Below, in pieces: positions 22,895 through 32,917 of a DNA stretch of 64,000 bases (its first letter is position 1; every line of letters begins with the position of its first letter). The stretch is from Astrocystis sublimbata (taxonomy: Eukaryota > Ascomycota > Sordariomycetes > Xylariales > Xylariaceae): contig JAJNNY010000009.1 of NCBI GenBank assembly GCA_022453515.1, positions 806,001-870,000 on the forward strand, read 5' to 3'. The notes under the pieces are model-generated. The model did no database searches and was not told the DNA's origin. It saw only the letters and a program-made list of their open reading frames with translations. The translations under genes were made by a program, and so were the position numbers.

Positions 22895-25696
22895 CCACAC
22901 CAAATGGTGTTATTAGCCATTGGTGTGTAGGATGCCCTGCAAATTGGTATGAGGTCCTTCTCTATCACGAACAGGTAGTGTGGCGGAGCCATCTACCAAA
23001 AGGAGGCAAAAGACGATGCATGACAAGGAAGCAGCCGCCCTGGGGGCACACAGAGAAACGGTTCCAGATGGAAAGCGAATCAATTGATATGAAAAAGAAG
23101 AAGAGCACAGCTCTAGAACCTTGTTGCTTTGTCCTTTGCCCCAACAGCCCCTGTTCTCTTTCCGGTTGCTCGCAATAGCTTAGCAAGCAGAACCTAACAA
23201 CCATCTGTATTGTCCCAGTCAACCTTTCAAGGTTCATAAATGCATGTTCGTCAAAACAATGCAATTTATTGACACCACCTACGAGTTTATGTTGCCCATC
23301 AGACAGTGCGCATCATATGTCGAGATATTCAAGCCCCCTGATTCAGAATAACGAAGCGAGAAACCCAGCAGCGCGTTTCGACTATGCATTGAAGCGAGAA
23401 GAAGGGCAGTGTTCGAGACATCAACAAAACCGCCCAGTTCCTGTTCACGTGTCCTCAATCACCTCTTTCACCATGTGCCATGAAAGCGCAAGTATGGATA
23501 TAAGCGGTTGAGACGGAAGCCCCATCTGCAAATCAGGCTGACAAATACCTAGATGAGCAAACGACTAAGCAAACACAATTCACAGCTACGATCAGGAGTA
23601 GAGAGACAAAATACCAGCATTTCAATCGTTGAAACTCATCTCACCCACCCCCACCCAGTCTCCATTGAAGAACAAGACAAAAACACAATACCAAAACAAA
23701 CAAAGCCAAGATGCGAGGCATGTATGATGCAACCGGTCTTGAGTGCGGGCAAACGCCATGCGTGTGTGCAAAGCCCAATAATTGCCGGCGTGCAAAAGAA
23801 GTCACGTCAGTTGCGCAAACGACTGATGACTCGGGAAGCGAGTCGCTAGCTCGGTCAGAAACTGCAAGTCAAGTTTCATCTCAGTCAGAGACTGCAAGTA
23901 AAGCTTCATCGCAGGCGAAATCGCAGTAAAGAGCTGCGAGGTTGAATGCCACACTGTTCAGTTTGGACACTCTGGCTTAGGCATCATCATGAAAGTTGGG
24001 GTGGTAAACAAAGTAGATAAAATACGCACGCTTGGTAAATAGAAAGATGAGGTTTCGCATTATGCATTCTTATCATTAACATAAAATTTTCTATTGACAA
24101 TAAATAATATTGTCGTCGCATCTGGAATCCTAGTAGGGAGGCGTCGTGGGCGGGCTTAATGCAATTATCCCCTGCGGTAACTATTCAACAAGAACACTCA
24201 AAGGTAGGCGGTTCTTTCCACAGTTCCCACGTGTGAAGCTGCCATATGCCGGTCTCGACTATCATCAAGCTCTCTGTCGTTATTGGGCTATCCCAGTGGA
24301 CTCACGTGTCCCAGGCAAGAGAATTATATTATGAGAGGCATGCAATTAGATATCCAAGCTCCAATGGGCGACAGGAATATTATTGGTAATGGGGTGGTAT
24401 GCATTGCACGCACCCAATCAATCCAACTCATCCTCCAACTCTACGGGGACGTAAGCACAGCTAGACGGCGACCTCGGAGACCACCCTCGCTGCATGCTAC
24501 CCTTGGCAAGTTGCTTGCTTTGGTATGCGACATTATTCCTGTAGAGAACAGGTCGTGATATGATTGTCAATGCTATAATGGAGGACTAACGAAATTGATC
24601 TCAGTGGGGGCTGCGAGGCGTCGATCTTTGTCTCAATAGACACAACCAGACAGTGCCCGTAGTGTAAAATTAAACAACTATACGCTTCGAAATGAACTAT
24701 TATCTACGACGATTCTACTCGGTATCCTAATTCTTTCAAGAGTTACTACTATTCATTATCTGATTATATGACCGTAGGGAACTTATTCTAAAGCAGTTGA
24801 TTAGTTATAGATTCATGTAGGCCAAGATGATCTCGGTGAGGAGAAACACCGGAAAGATACCGAGACACTTATTCCCAAACAACCTTATGATCGACCACGC
24901 TAAGCCCACCTGACCAGGTCGCCGATATGTATAATCGCGGAGTCTTGATACGCGGCTACACTATACTACTTAACAGATAAAAAACCTCGCGTATGTTTCT
25001 GGTATCGTTAGCAGTCCACTACTAAGCCTTCTGCTCAAAGAATTGCTTCGGTCAGCGATCCAAGGTGACATAACACAGCTCGAATGTGGCATAGCTCCAC
25101 GGAAGAGGGTAGCATATGTATACTCCCCCTTCGAAGGGGACCATATAAGTGTATAGGTATATTTGCACTTTTGGCCTTGCTGATGATTGGCTTCGGTTCT
25201 AGTGGCAACCCTTGTTTGTACTTACGGTTCGTGCTATACACCACCAACGCCTCCAGCCCTGCTATGGAATATCATATAATTCAGACCCTTGGTTCGAATA
25301 ATTGCCGAAGCCCTTGCGTACCATCTATACCACAATAGGTGATGTCAGATCCTCTCCGGGGTACACCCCCTCCCTTTCGGGAAGCTACACGACATAGCAG
25401 CGAGCTGAACATCGGCTAAACCACAGCGACAGCTCGCCATACAGGGGTGTTCTAATTGACATTTGCAGGGAGCTGGAGTGGCCGATGAGAGACAGACGCG
25501 TTACTATCCTACCTGCTTGAGAACTTGGGTTGGCAAAGGGAATAGGAAGGTGCCCCTATCTAGCGACACAGAAGAAAATAACGCCCGACGCTCGCGCAAT
25601 GGCAGGGCCCGTTCCCGTTCCCGTTTTCCGCGTCTTGGATTTTTCTTTCCAAAGTAAGACCCCATTCTCCACAGATAGACGTGATATTGGGGTAAG
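22895..25696. other. Intergenic region upstream of the SLATT gene
   Basis: 2.8 kb with alternating normal and AT-rich stretches (24050-24110 and 24650-25010). A perfect 14-bp palindrome ccccttcgaagggg lies at 25126-25139. No well-supported gene apart from one doubtful small ORF at 23711. Confidence 0.45.
23711..23929 (+). CDS. Possible small Ser-rich protein (72 aa), doubtful
   Basis: An ATG in fair context (ccaagATGc) opens a short frame. The N-terminal third holds Cys residues (GLECGQTPCVCAKPNNCRR). The C-terminal third has an imperfect repeat, SETASQVSSQ / SETASKASSQ. The composition is protein-like, but there is no signal peptide, family match or flanking exon that I can defend. It may be the 3' exon of an unrecognised gene or chance. 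Confidence 0.2.
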   Translation: MRGMYDATGLECGQTPCVCAKPNNCRRAKEVTSVAQTTDDSGSESLARSETASQVSSQSETASKASSQAKSQ

Positions 25697-27091
25697 ATGG
25701 CCTCCTTCTTCGAAGCCGCTATCCGTTTGGCCCTGCGACGACGGCCGGAAGAGGGCCGGATGAGTGAGAAACATGGGCAGAACCCGACTGGAGTGCCTCA
25801 AGGAAATACCGGCGTGGTGCCTGGTACGGTACCTTTCGCGCAGGCGGCGCCCGGTGCCGCCCACTCATTCGCACTTGGTTCAGAAAGCCACCGCTCAGTG
25901 TATCTCAACCCAGAAGAGGATCCTCTTACCTTCTTCCGCCTGATGTTGGGAATACAAACCTCGCCGTATCTCGGTTTTACAATTTCCAGCCATCTCGGGA
26001 CACGACCTGCGGCTAATGTCGGCCTCTACGCTCGCGTCATACACGCGGAGCAGAAGGCCAAGGACAGTTTCAAGGTCTGCTCAATAGTCATAAACGCGTG
26101 TTACTTCCTACAAATCGTGATAGCCGCCGCACTGACGGCGCTCGGGGCTGCAAAGGCAAGTTCCGGCGCCGTCACAGCTTTCGGCGCACTGAACACCGTC
26201 CTGGCCGGTCTGCTTTCGACGCTCAAAGGATCTGGCTTACCGGGTCGCCTGAAGTACTACGGCAACGAATGGAAGAGGATCCGCGAATACATCGAGCAGC
26301 GCGAGCGCGACTTCATGCGATCCGGGCACAGCCTCGATGTCTACGAGGTTGTCGAGACGATCGAAAGGATGTACAATAATCTCAAGGCCGATATCGAGCT
26401 CAACACACCTGATAGTTATACATCCCTTACGAACCAGCGACGCAACGTCGGAGACGGCAAAGACGAAAAATCCGGAGGTGTCGACATTTCCAAGCTGGAG
26501 GGCCTGGCGAACAAATTGGGGGAGCTAGATCACAAGAAGTTGGAAAGTCTGACATCGGGAATCTCGAAGCGAGTCGAGAACGTCACGAAGAACATACATC
26601 AGCACGAAAAAAAGATCGAAGACGAAGTCCATCATCTCAAAGATAATGTGATGAGGGACATCCGAAGCCACAAGACACGTCTAGACCGTGAAGTGAAAGA
26701 CCGAGAGGCCCAAGCCCGCTCTGCCATCAGCGAGGGCAAGCAGGCTGCCAAGAGCGGCGTCGAAGAGCATTTGGAAACGATAGGCCGCTCTTTTGAGGAG
26801 AGCCGAAACAGGATAGAAAGTTCGGCCATAGAGCAGCACGAGCGCGCGATGGGGACGATCAGTGACACGGGACGAGCGGTCCAGGGGGGCATCGACAGTA
26901 GCGCCGCTCACGCTAACAGTTCGGTCTCCAACCTCGCGAGGGAAATAGACGACATACATCGGACCGCTATCTCGGGCGGGCGAGCTGCTGCCGCTCAACA
27001 GATCCATAGTTTAGCCCAGCGATTGGGGGAGCATGATGACAAGCGTGAGGAGCCGAGACCCGAGGCCGGCAAACCCAGGACCGAAAGATGA
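25697..27091 (+). CDS. SLATT-domain (fungal type) two-transmembrane protein with long coiled-coil tail, 464 aa
   Basis: A single exon. Residues 75-215 match the fungal SLATT (SMODS and SLOG-associating 2TM effector) pattern: DPLTFFRLMLGI, then NVGLYARVIHAEQKAKDSFK, two adjacent hydrophobic helices (about 128-148 and 154-175) separated by a short Gly/Ala turn, and LKYYGNEWKRIREYIEQRER. After a linker, residues 255-455 are highly charged, Ala/Glu/Arg-rich and heptad-like (HEKKIEDEVHHLKDNVMRDI and similar), suggesting a long coiled coil or amphipathic rod. Known of the family: SLATT proteins accompany nucleotide-sensing and NLR-like conflict systems and are proposed to act at membranes to cause cell death. 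Here no partner sensor domain is fused. The start at 25697 is the first ATG; a second at 25760 would drop 21 residues. Confidence 0.8.
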   Translation: MASFFEAAIRLALRRRPEEGRMSEKHGQNPTGVPQGNTGVVPGTVPFAQAAPGAAHSFALGSESHRSVYLNPEEDPLTFFRLMLGIQTSPYLGFTISSHLGTRPAANVGLYARVIHAEQKAKDSFKVCSIVINACYFLQIVIAAALTALGAAKASSGAVTAFGALNTVLAGLLSTLKGSGLPGRLKYYGNEWKRIREYIEQRERDFMRSGHSLDVYEVVETIERMYNNLKADIELNTPDSYTSLTNQRRNVGDGKDEKSGGVDISKLEGLANKLGELDHKKLESLTSGISKRVENVTKNIHQHEKKIEDEVHHLKDNVMRDIRSHKTRLDREVKDREAQARSAISEGKQAAKSGVEEHLETIGRSFEESRNRIESSAIEQHERAMGTISDTGRAVQGGIDSSAAHANSSVSNLAREIDDIHRTAISGGRAAAAQQIHSLAQRLGEHDDKREEPRPEAGKPRTER

Positions 27092-27608
27092 TTATACGGG
27101 GATGAACATGATTAACGTGATGTGATGAGGGAGAAATTTGAATATAACGTCTTTTACTACTAGTTAGGTTACAAATAATGTTAATAACACTTGAGTGCAG
27201 TACTAGATACGTCTACAGGCTTAGGCAAGGGGGGAGTCATATTAAGTGTCCGGGTCCGAGGTGCCACACAAAATAGATAAGACCTAATACTTCCAACCAG
27301 GTTCTTCCTAGTTTATACCCCCCTAAGAAAATAATACATAATGTTTATTGTTTTATTATTACCTAGTTATATAATAGTTATTTAAATATAGTTGATTAAT
27401 TATATAATAGTTATTTTATAATTAAAGGAATATTTATACTGTATACCAATATCTACCTCTACTTAACTACACCTATACCGGACACTTAATCTTACCCCTA
27501 CATGTCAGGGGCATTAACCATATCTATCAGCACTCCCGAGCCGACTTAGTTCTCGCCAGTCTACGCGATCTATCCTCGGATGAATAAAATGGTATAAGAC
27601 GTATACCC
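27092..27608. other. AT-rich convergent spacer containing a MITE-like element
   Basis: Lies between the SLATT and SDR stop codons. Most of it is the 250-bp inverted-repeat element listed separately; the rest is AT-rich 3' flanking DNA. No gene is seen. Confidence 0.5.
27241..27490. repeat. MITE-like element with 13-bp terminal inverted repeats
   Basis: The left end attaagtgtccgg (27241-27253) and the right end ccggacacttaat (27478-27490) are perfect inverted copies bounding 250 bp. The interior is very AT-rich (27330-27430 is largely A/T, with repeated ttatataatagttattt words) and has no coding capacity. The same terminal sequence recurs in inverted orientation at 30576-30640. No clear target-site duplication is visible. 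The AT bias would fit repeat-induced point mutation, which is inference. Confidence 0.65.
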
Positions 27609-28902
27609 CTAAACCGTGAGTCGCATTTTCAACAAGTCCTTCGCCAGCACCTCATCTCTCTTTTGCTCCAATTCTTGCATGTCCCAGGTGACACTCACAA
27701 AGCGACCGTTCAGCCACTCTCGTCGTTCCTTGGTGAGCCAGACCAACGTGTCGCCTGTCAATTGGGGTTTATCCTTGAATATGGGCGCCCACTAGATGTG
27801 ATACCACAGTTAACAATGTATACAGTGAACATGAAATGAAAGTCGTTCTGATCCGTAAACCCTGAAAATGTATATACCCAAAGAAAAAGGAGTTGGGGCC
27901 AGATCAAGGAACTGCAGCAACTAACCTCATCAGGGACCACGGACGCCGCTTCGGTCATCACGTCGCCCGGGTGTACGGCAATGACCTGGAGCCGCTGGTC
28001 CTCGTAATCTTTGGCCAGGAATTCGGCGAAGCGGCACAGCGTCGTCTTAGACGTCTGGTAACCGAGCAGATCTTTGATGAGCATGTGAGCTCCGGCGCTG
28101 GAGACGACGATGACGGTACGCAGGCTGCTCTTCAGTAGCAAGGAGATGAATGCTCTAGTGCACACTACAACAGACTCGATCTTAGTAAAACTTCCTCGCT
28201 CGTCGACATTGGGGCGTTCCCTGCATTGTTATGTGATCGGGAATACTTACAGTAGGTTGCCCGGATATTCAGCTCCCAAACACCCCACCAGTCCTGCAAT
28301 GCTCAGAGTCAGTTATTGTCAGTTGCGTGGATTGTGAGATATCTCTGCCCAGGAGAGCAGTGTTCTGGGACGATCTTACGTCAACGTCGGTCTGATCTAA
28401 TGGTACCATAGCAGACTTCATTTATTGGAGTTAGTAATTGCCATTTCAAAACAAAAGTGCCATGCTTATGATCCAACAACTTGCTGGTAGGTGCGTAACT
28501 TACAGTCCGCCCGGCATTGTTGATGAGGATATCCAGGACCCCCCCAAAGGCCTCAGAGACAGTGGCAGCAGCAGCAGCGACACCCTCGGATGATGTGGCA
28601 TCGACGGCAATGGCTAAGACGTGGGGCTCAGGTCGGCCGGCCGCTCGAGCGGCAGACAAGATTTCCTTCTTCAACTCGTCGACGCCCGTGCGTGCGGCAA
28701 CGGCGATGCGCGAGCAGCCCGCTTGTGCAAAACTCAGCGCGATACCCTTTCCGATACCCTTCGACGCGCCGGTGATAAAAACCGACTTGTCGCTCAGGTC
28801 GGCTCCGCTCGTCGCTATGAATGAGTAGGTATCGCTGTATGCTGTGGGCACAAAGTCCCGAACTGCGGGCCAGTTTGTGAGGCGATCTGGATCGAGTGAC
28901 AT
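27609..28902 (-). CDS. Short-chain dehydrogenase/reductase (299 aa)
   Basis: A five-exon model: 28902-28504, 28415-28380 (36 nt), 28293-28251, 28164-27926 and 27791-27609. It gives exactly 300 codons including the stop. A Rossmann NAD(P)-binding motif TGASKGIG lies at residues 44-51 and NNAG at 128-131. The conserved DDWWGVWELNIRATYL block emerges only when the 36-nt exon is included. The active site is S181/S182 with Y195-Q-T-S-K199 (YxxxK), and the VHPGDVMTE loop follows. It is a classical SDR oxidoreductase; the substrate cannot be read from sequence, but close fungal relatives are annotated only as SDRs or NAD(P)-binding proteins. There is no signal peptide or TM, so it is probably cytosolic. 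It is convergent with the SLATT gene. Confidence 0.9.
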
Positions 28903-30575
28903 GATTGATTTCTGTTCTCACTGGCTTGTGTTGTCCTGTCGTCGTGTCTTGCAAGTTCTGATGGAAGCTAGCAACATGGTTTTCGAAAGCTGATGTGCTT
29001 CGGGGCTCTTGTATATCAGCATCCCAACAGCTTCTGTGGAGACCATAACTCGTGATGTTTCGTCGTTATGCTGCACACGATCATTACAAAGCACGGTTAC
29101 TGTATCGCACCGGTGCTGATTTTGGTGGGTATGTATTAAGAATCATGCAGTTGTATATCGTGAACACTTATAATGGGTTATGTCACCGCCGCGCGCTCGA
29201 CATGCAGCGAGATGGAGCTTATCAGACAGTGGTGGATGAGATGTCGTCCGTCAGGGGAAGATCGTCACCCATTGGACGTCAAGGTTGACTAATAAATCGG
29301 TTAAACGTTTCTGGGACTAAACAAGTCCATTTTCTGCTATATCCGAGGCAAGTTATATTATGTCGTTGTCACCCTGGATTTATCGGCTTTACAGTCAGGC
29401 TATGGAGTTTTGGTGTCATTCGAACACTTGGGTATACTGCCATCCTCCAAACTCTGCTCGATCATTGCTGGCGTCAGCATACTCAGCTCTTCCCGTCAGG
29501 CTTAGAGGAGCGTCAATGCAAAGACCAATTGTTTGCGACAAATCCACACATCAGAATGGAACCCATGAATTCTTGGGTAGTATCAAAACGCAATGGATGC
29601 AGGCCAATGCTTGGTGTGTCGAGGCGACTAGTCACTCATGGGGAAATGTCCCGTCCACTAGGTACTTACTTACACTCTTCAGACCCAGAAGCCCAGAGGT
29701 ATTCACGACATGTAGTGGTATAAACTGCACAACCCTTAGAAATACAGAACTTCTGCCGATAGCATGTCCGTGATAGAATCGACACCAGCCATTAATATAT
29801 ATGTATGTGGTGCCCCTGTTTGAGAGAAGCAGAGTGAGTGATTTCGACCATATCCTCGCTTCATTGCCGTTTTAGTCCCTGTCCACTTGGCACACAGCAA
29901 CAGGCAATGCAAGAGCTAAACCCTCAATCAAGTCTGTGTAAGTGTCTATTGACATGTTTCGTGGGGCGTTGGGCAATACGCGCATCAATCAACTCGTGTA
30001 TTGTCGGATTGAATTTCTACGAGTAGTAGAGACTTGTCGCATTCGAATCTGACTCAACAGTCCACCCTCATCGTGAGATCGTGATTCATAAACCCAGTTA
30101 GCTCCTTGGCGTACCTGGCATGCCTGATGCCTGGGCTCCCCTGGCATGCCTGGACAAGATGCGGCAAAGCTCGGGGGATTGAACTGGCCGGATGACTAAT
30201 TGCACCTTTTATATAATCAGGTCTACCATGCCCGTCGGAAATTAATTGCAGTAGATGTCTACGCAGCGCCTGGATGCCTGGTTGTTACAAAACTGCGAAA
30301 CCCGTTTGCAACGCGGTAACAGGTGCAAATTCAACTCTTGCTCAGTTGTTACCCGGCTGATGAACCGCTCGTATCGTGGAGTATAACGATAGTGTGTCAT
30401 GACCTCGGGCGCTTACCAAGAGTGAGATCCTAGAATTGGCATATTGGTGCAATTCCACGTGTCTGCTGTAGCCTAGAAAGTGGTTGAAGTCAGCCGCTTA
30501 GGTAAGTAAGTAAGATGTTCCTAGACTTAGACTTACACATAAAGCGAAAGTGGGTTAGGTATGTAGGCACAGGTA

Positions 30576-30640
30576 GGCTGAATTAAGTGTCCGGGTGTGG
30601 GTAGGTGTAAGTGAGTTGGACCCGGACACTTAATTCAGCC
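30576..30640. repeat. Short hairpin element: perfect 21-bp inverted repeat
   Basis: The left arm ggctgaattaagtgtccgggt (30576-30596) and its exact reverse complement (30620-30640) surround a 23-bp loop. The core attaagtgtccgg equals the termini of the 27241-27490 element. The loop (gtgggtaggtgtaag...) resembles the sub-terminal part of that element's right end (tataggtgtagtt...). This suggests a collapsed relative of the same family, possibly two ends joined. Confidence 0.75.
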
Positions 30641-30778
30641 CCCTCGTGGTAGGTACCTGGTAGAGTCTAAGATGACGGACAATTGCCGCCTCCGTGGTTC
30701 CAAGGTTGTTTCGTACTTTTGGTATTTAAAGGCAACACAGCAGAACCAGTGATAACTTCGCGACATCGGCCACCATTT

Positions 30779-30822
30779 GCATTCGTAGCGCATTCGTAGC
30801 GCATTCGTAGCGCATTCGTAGC
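30779..30822. repeat. Tandem repeat, 4 x 11 bp (gcattcgtagc)
   Basis: Four exact head-to-tail copies of gcattcgtagc lie about 80 bp upstream of the GGCT-like ATG, in its presumed 5' leader or core promoter. Confidence 0.9.
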
Positions 30823-30902
30823 GAGCATTTGACTGCGTTCCTTTGGCTTTCTTTCCCCTTTATACCCCCGTTCCTCGTCTTCGTCCACTTCCGCTCCAGA
30901 CC

Positions 30903-32264
30903 ATGTCGGTTCGTAAACCAATCGCCATGATCCAACAACCAGACACGAAAGCCGAGGAGGCTCGCGACGAGCGCTCCATCGCAGGCCGGGAGCAAGGAGA
31001 GTGCATTCTGCGTCGAACATGGAACTCTCCCTTGGCGTCTCGTCGCGCGCCCAAACCGAAATCATACCCGCCCATCTCCAGCATCCCCAAGATGTCGCCC
31101 GAGCGGCTCGCCCTCGCCTCGCCCGACAACACATCCGCCCCGGCCGACACCATCCTCTACCTCGCCTATGGCTCCAACCTATGCGCCGAAACCTTCCTCG
31201 GCAAGCGCGGCATACGGCCCGTGTCCCAGATCAACGTGTCAGCGCCTGCTTTCGACCTAGCCTTTGACTTGCCGGGAATCCCCTTCAACGAGCCGTGCTT
31301 CGCCAACACGACGCCGCGGAAGATCCCCAAGCCGCCCGGGTTTCCGCCGGCGGGAACCCCGGCGACAGTACCCTCGTCCTCACCCTCGCCCAACGATATT
31401 GTATCAACGTCAGCATCAGCCCCCGCAGCGCCGTCGAACCCGACGTGGTCGAAGGGCCTCTACGGCGTCGTCTACGAGGTGACGCCCGCCGACTACGCCA
31501 CCATCATCGCGACGGAGGGCGGCGGGCAGGGCTACCACGACGTGCTGACGCCGTGCTTCGAGCTGCCGCCCGCCCTGCACGTCCCAGAGAAGCCGCCGTT
31601 CCCGGAGCTGCCGAAGCCCTTCCTGGCCCACACGCTGTATGCGCCGTCGCTGCCGGACCTGCCGGACGATCCGAAGGAGCCGGGCAAGGATACTAGTGAC
31701 GGTGACAATGACGACGACAATGAAAACAACGAGACCGATGCCCGCGACAACGATGGCGACAAGCCCGAGAAGCCCGACCCGAGAAAACTGCCCTGGCTCC
31801 GCCGTCTGCTGCTCCCTGTCCACCGGCCGAACCCAGCATACGCGCAGCCCTCGGCGCGGTACCTCAAGCTGATCCGGGACGGCGCGCGCGAGCACGCCCT
31901 GCCGGACGACTACCAGGCGTACCTGGCCTCGCTGCAGCCGTACACCATCACGACCCTGCTGCAGCAGATCGGCCGCGTGCTGTTCCTGCTCACGGCGCTG
32001 CCGTTCTTGTTTTTGCTCTTGGGCATGAGCCGGCTGCTCGCGGACGGGGACGGCCGCACGCCGCGCTGGTTCGGCCTCGCGACGACGGCGTATATGAATC
32101 TGCTGTGGATCGCGTACGACGGGTTCTTCGAGCCGCTCTTCGGCGATGGCGAGCGCACGATGCCGGAGCGGGATCCGGGAGAAGGGGAAGAAGGGGAAGG
32201 CAGGATCAGGTTGGTGGATGGGTCGGAGGGCGGCGAGAAGAATAGGTTGTTGGGGGATTGGTAG
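30903..32264 (+). CDS. Gamma-glutamylcyclotransferase-like protein with C-terminal membrane tail (453 aa)
   Basis: A single exon; the first ATG in frame is 30903 (ccATGtc). After a variable N-terminal region, residues 80-250 form a GGCT fold: YLAYGSNLCAETFL (the YGSN substrate loop), RGIRPVSQINVSAPAFDLAF, GIPFNEPCFAN, and GLYGVVYEVTPADYATIIATEGGGQGY with the conserved acidic residue region. Such enzymes release 5-oxoproline from gamma-glutamyl compounds; GliK in gliotoxin synthesis is a fungal relative. An acidic insertion (DGDNDDDNENNETDARDNDG) lies at about residues 265-285. The C-terminus has a strong hydrophobic span (VLFLLTALPFLFLLLGM, about residue 360) and a second weaker one, so it is probably membrane-anchored. 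No biosynthetic cluster surrounds it, which argues for a general rather than a secondary-metabolite role. Confidence 0.82.
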   Translation: MSVRKPIAMIQQPDTKAEEARDERSIAGREQGECILRRTWNSPLASRRAPKPKSYPPISSIPKMSPERLALASPDNTSAPADTILYLAYGSNLCAETFLGKRGIRPVSQINVSAPAFDLAFDLPGIPFNEPCFANTTPRKIPKPPGFPPAGTPATVPSSSPSPNDIVSTSASAPAAPSNPTWSKGLYGVVYEVTPADYATIIATEGGGQGYHDVLTPCFELPPALHVPEKPPFPELPKPFLAHTLYAPSLPDLPDDPKEPGKDTSDGDNDDDNENNETDARDNDGDKPEKPDPRKLPWLRRLLLPVHRPNPAYAQPSARYLKLIRDGAREHALPDDYQAYLASLQPYTITTLLQQIGRVLFLLTALPFLFLLLGMSRLLADGDGRTPRWFGLATTAYMNLLWIAYDGFFEPLFGDGERTMPERDPGEGEEGEGRIRLVDGSEGGEKNRLLGDW

Positions 32265-32917
32265 GTGTTTCTGTTATTATAGACGTGCGGCATGAAGAAT
32301 AAATAGAAGATTCAATATTTGCTCTACCTTAGTGACTGGTATTTCGGATAACCATGTATTGACTGCCGTATAACAGATCTGTATAATCAGATAATAAACA
32401 GTAGTAGTTCTAGAAAGGATTAAAACAACCAGTGGATGAATAGATAGTGCTTTGGGATAGGTACCCAGGTAGACAAAGAAACGGGGATGCAAATACTATT
32501 TTCGTATATAATTGATAGGTAGAGCTTTGATTTATAAGACAACGAGATCACGCGATCTTGTTGTCGGATTGCGAGAACCTCCCTTGTATCCAGTATGCCA
32601 GCGACCACCCTGTCGGACCCTGCATCTCACTCTTAACGGGGAATAGATGAAGGTATGAATCATTAGATTTCATTGAATGCTACTACAACGTATAATACAA
32701 AACCCGTAGACATATAATGCAATGCGAGAGACCAACAGACCTGAAAAACAAACCCAATCGAAACGACTGATTACGTACCTAATGTATACCTACCGCATTC
32801 CCAAGCGATTATACCGTGTCTCCCGAAATGACAATGGATATGCGCAACGTCTAGGTCTAAATCTAGCCCTCCGGCCGACATTCCTCGAATCATAGCCGCC
32901 ACCCAGAAGTAACAAGC
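32265..32917. other. Convergent intergenic region
   Basis: 3' flanks of the GGCT-like and GPD genes, moderately AT-rich. No gene is seen. Confidence 0.5.

Larger units (their letters stand above)
28903..30902. promoter_or_regulatory. Divergent intergenic region, SDR / GGCT-like gene
   Basis: 2 kb without a supportable gene. It contains the 65-bp perfect palindrome at 30576-30640 and four tandem 11-bp repeats at 30779-30822, both just upstream of the GGCT-like start. Confidence 0.5.
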
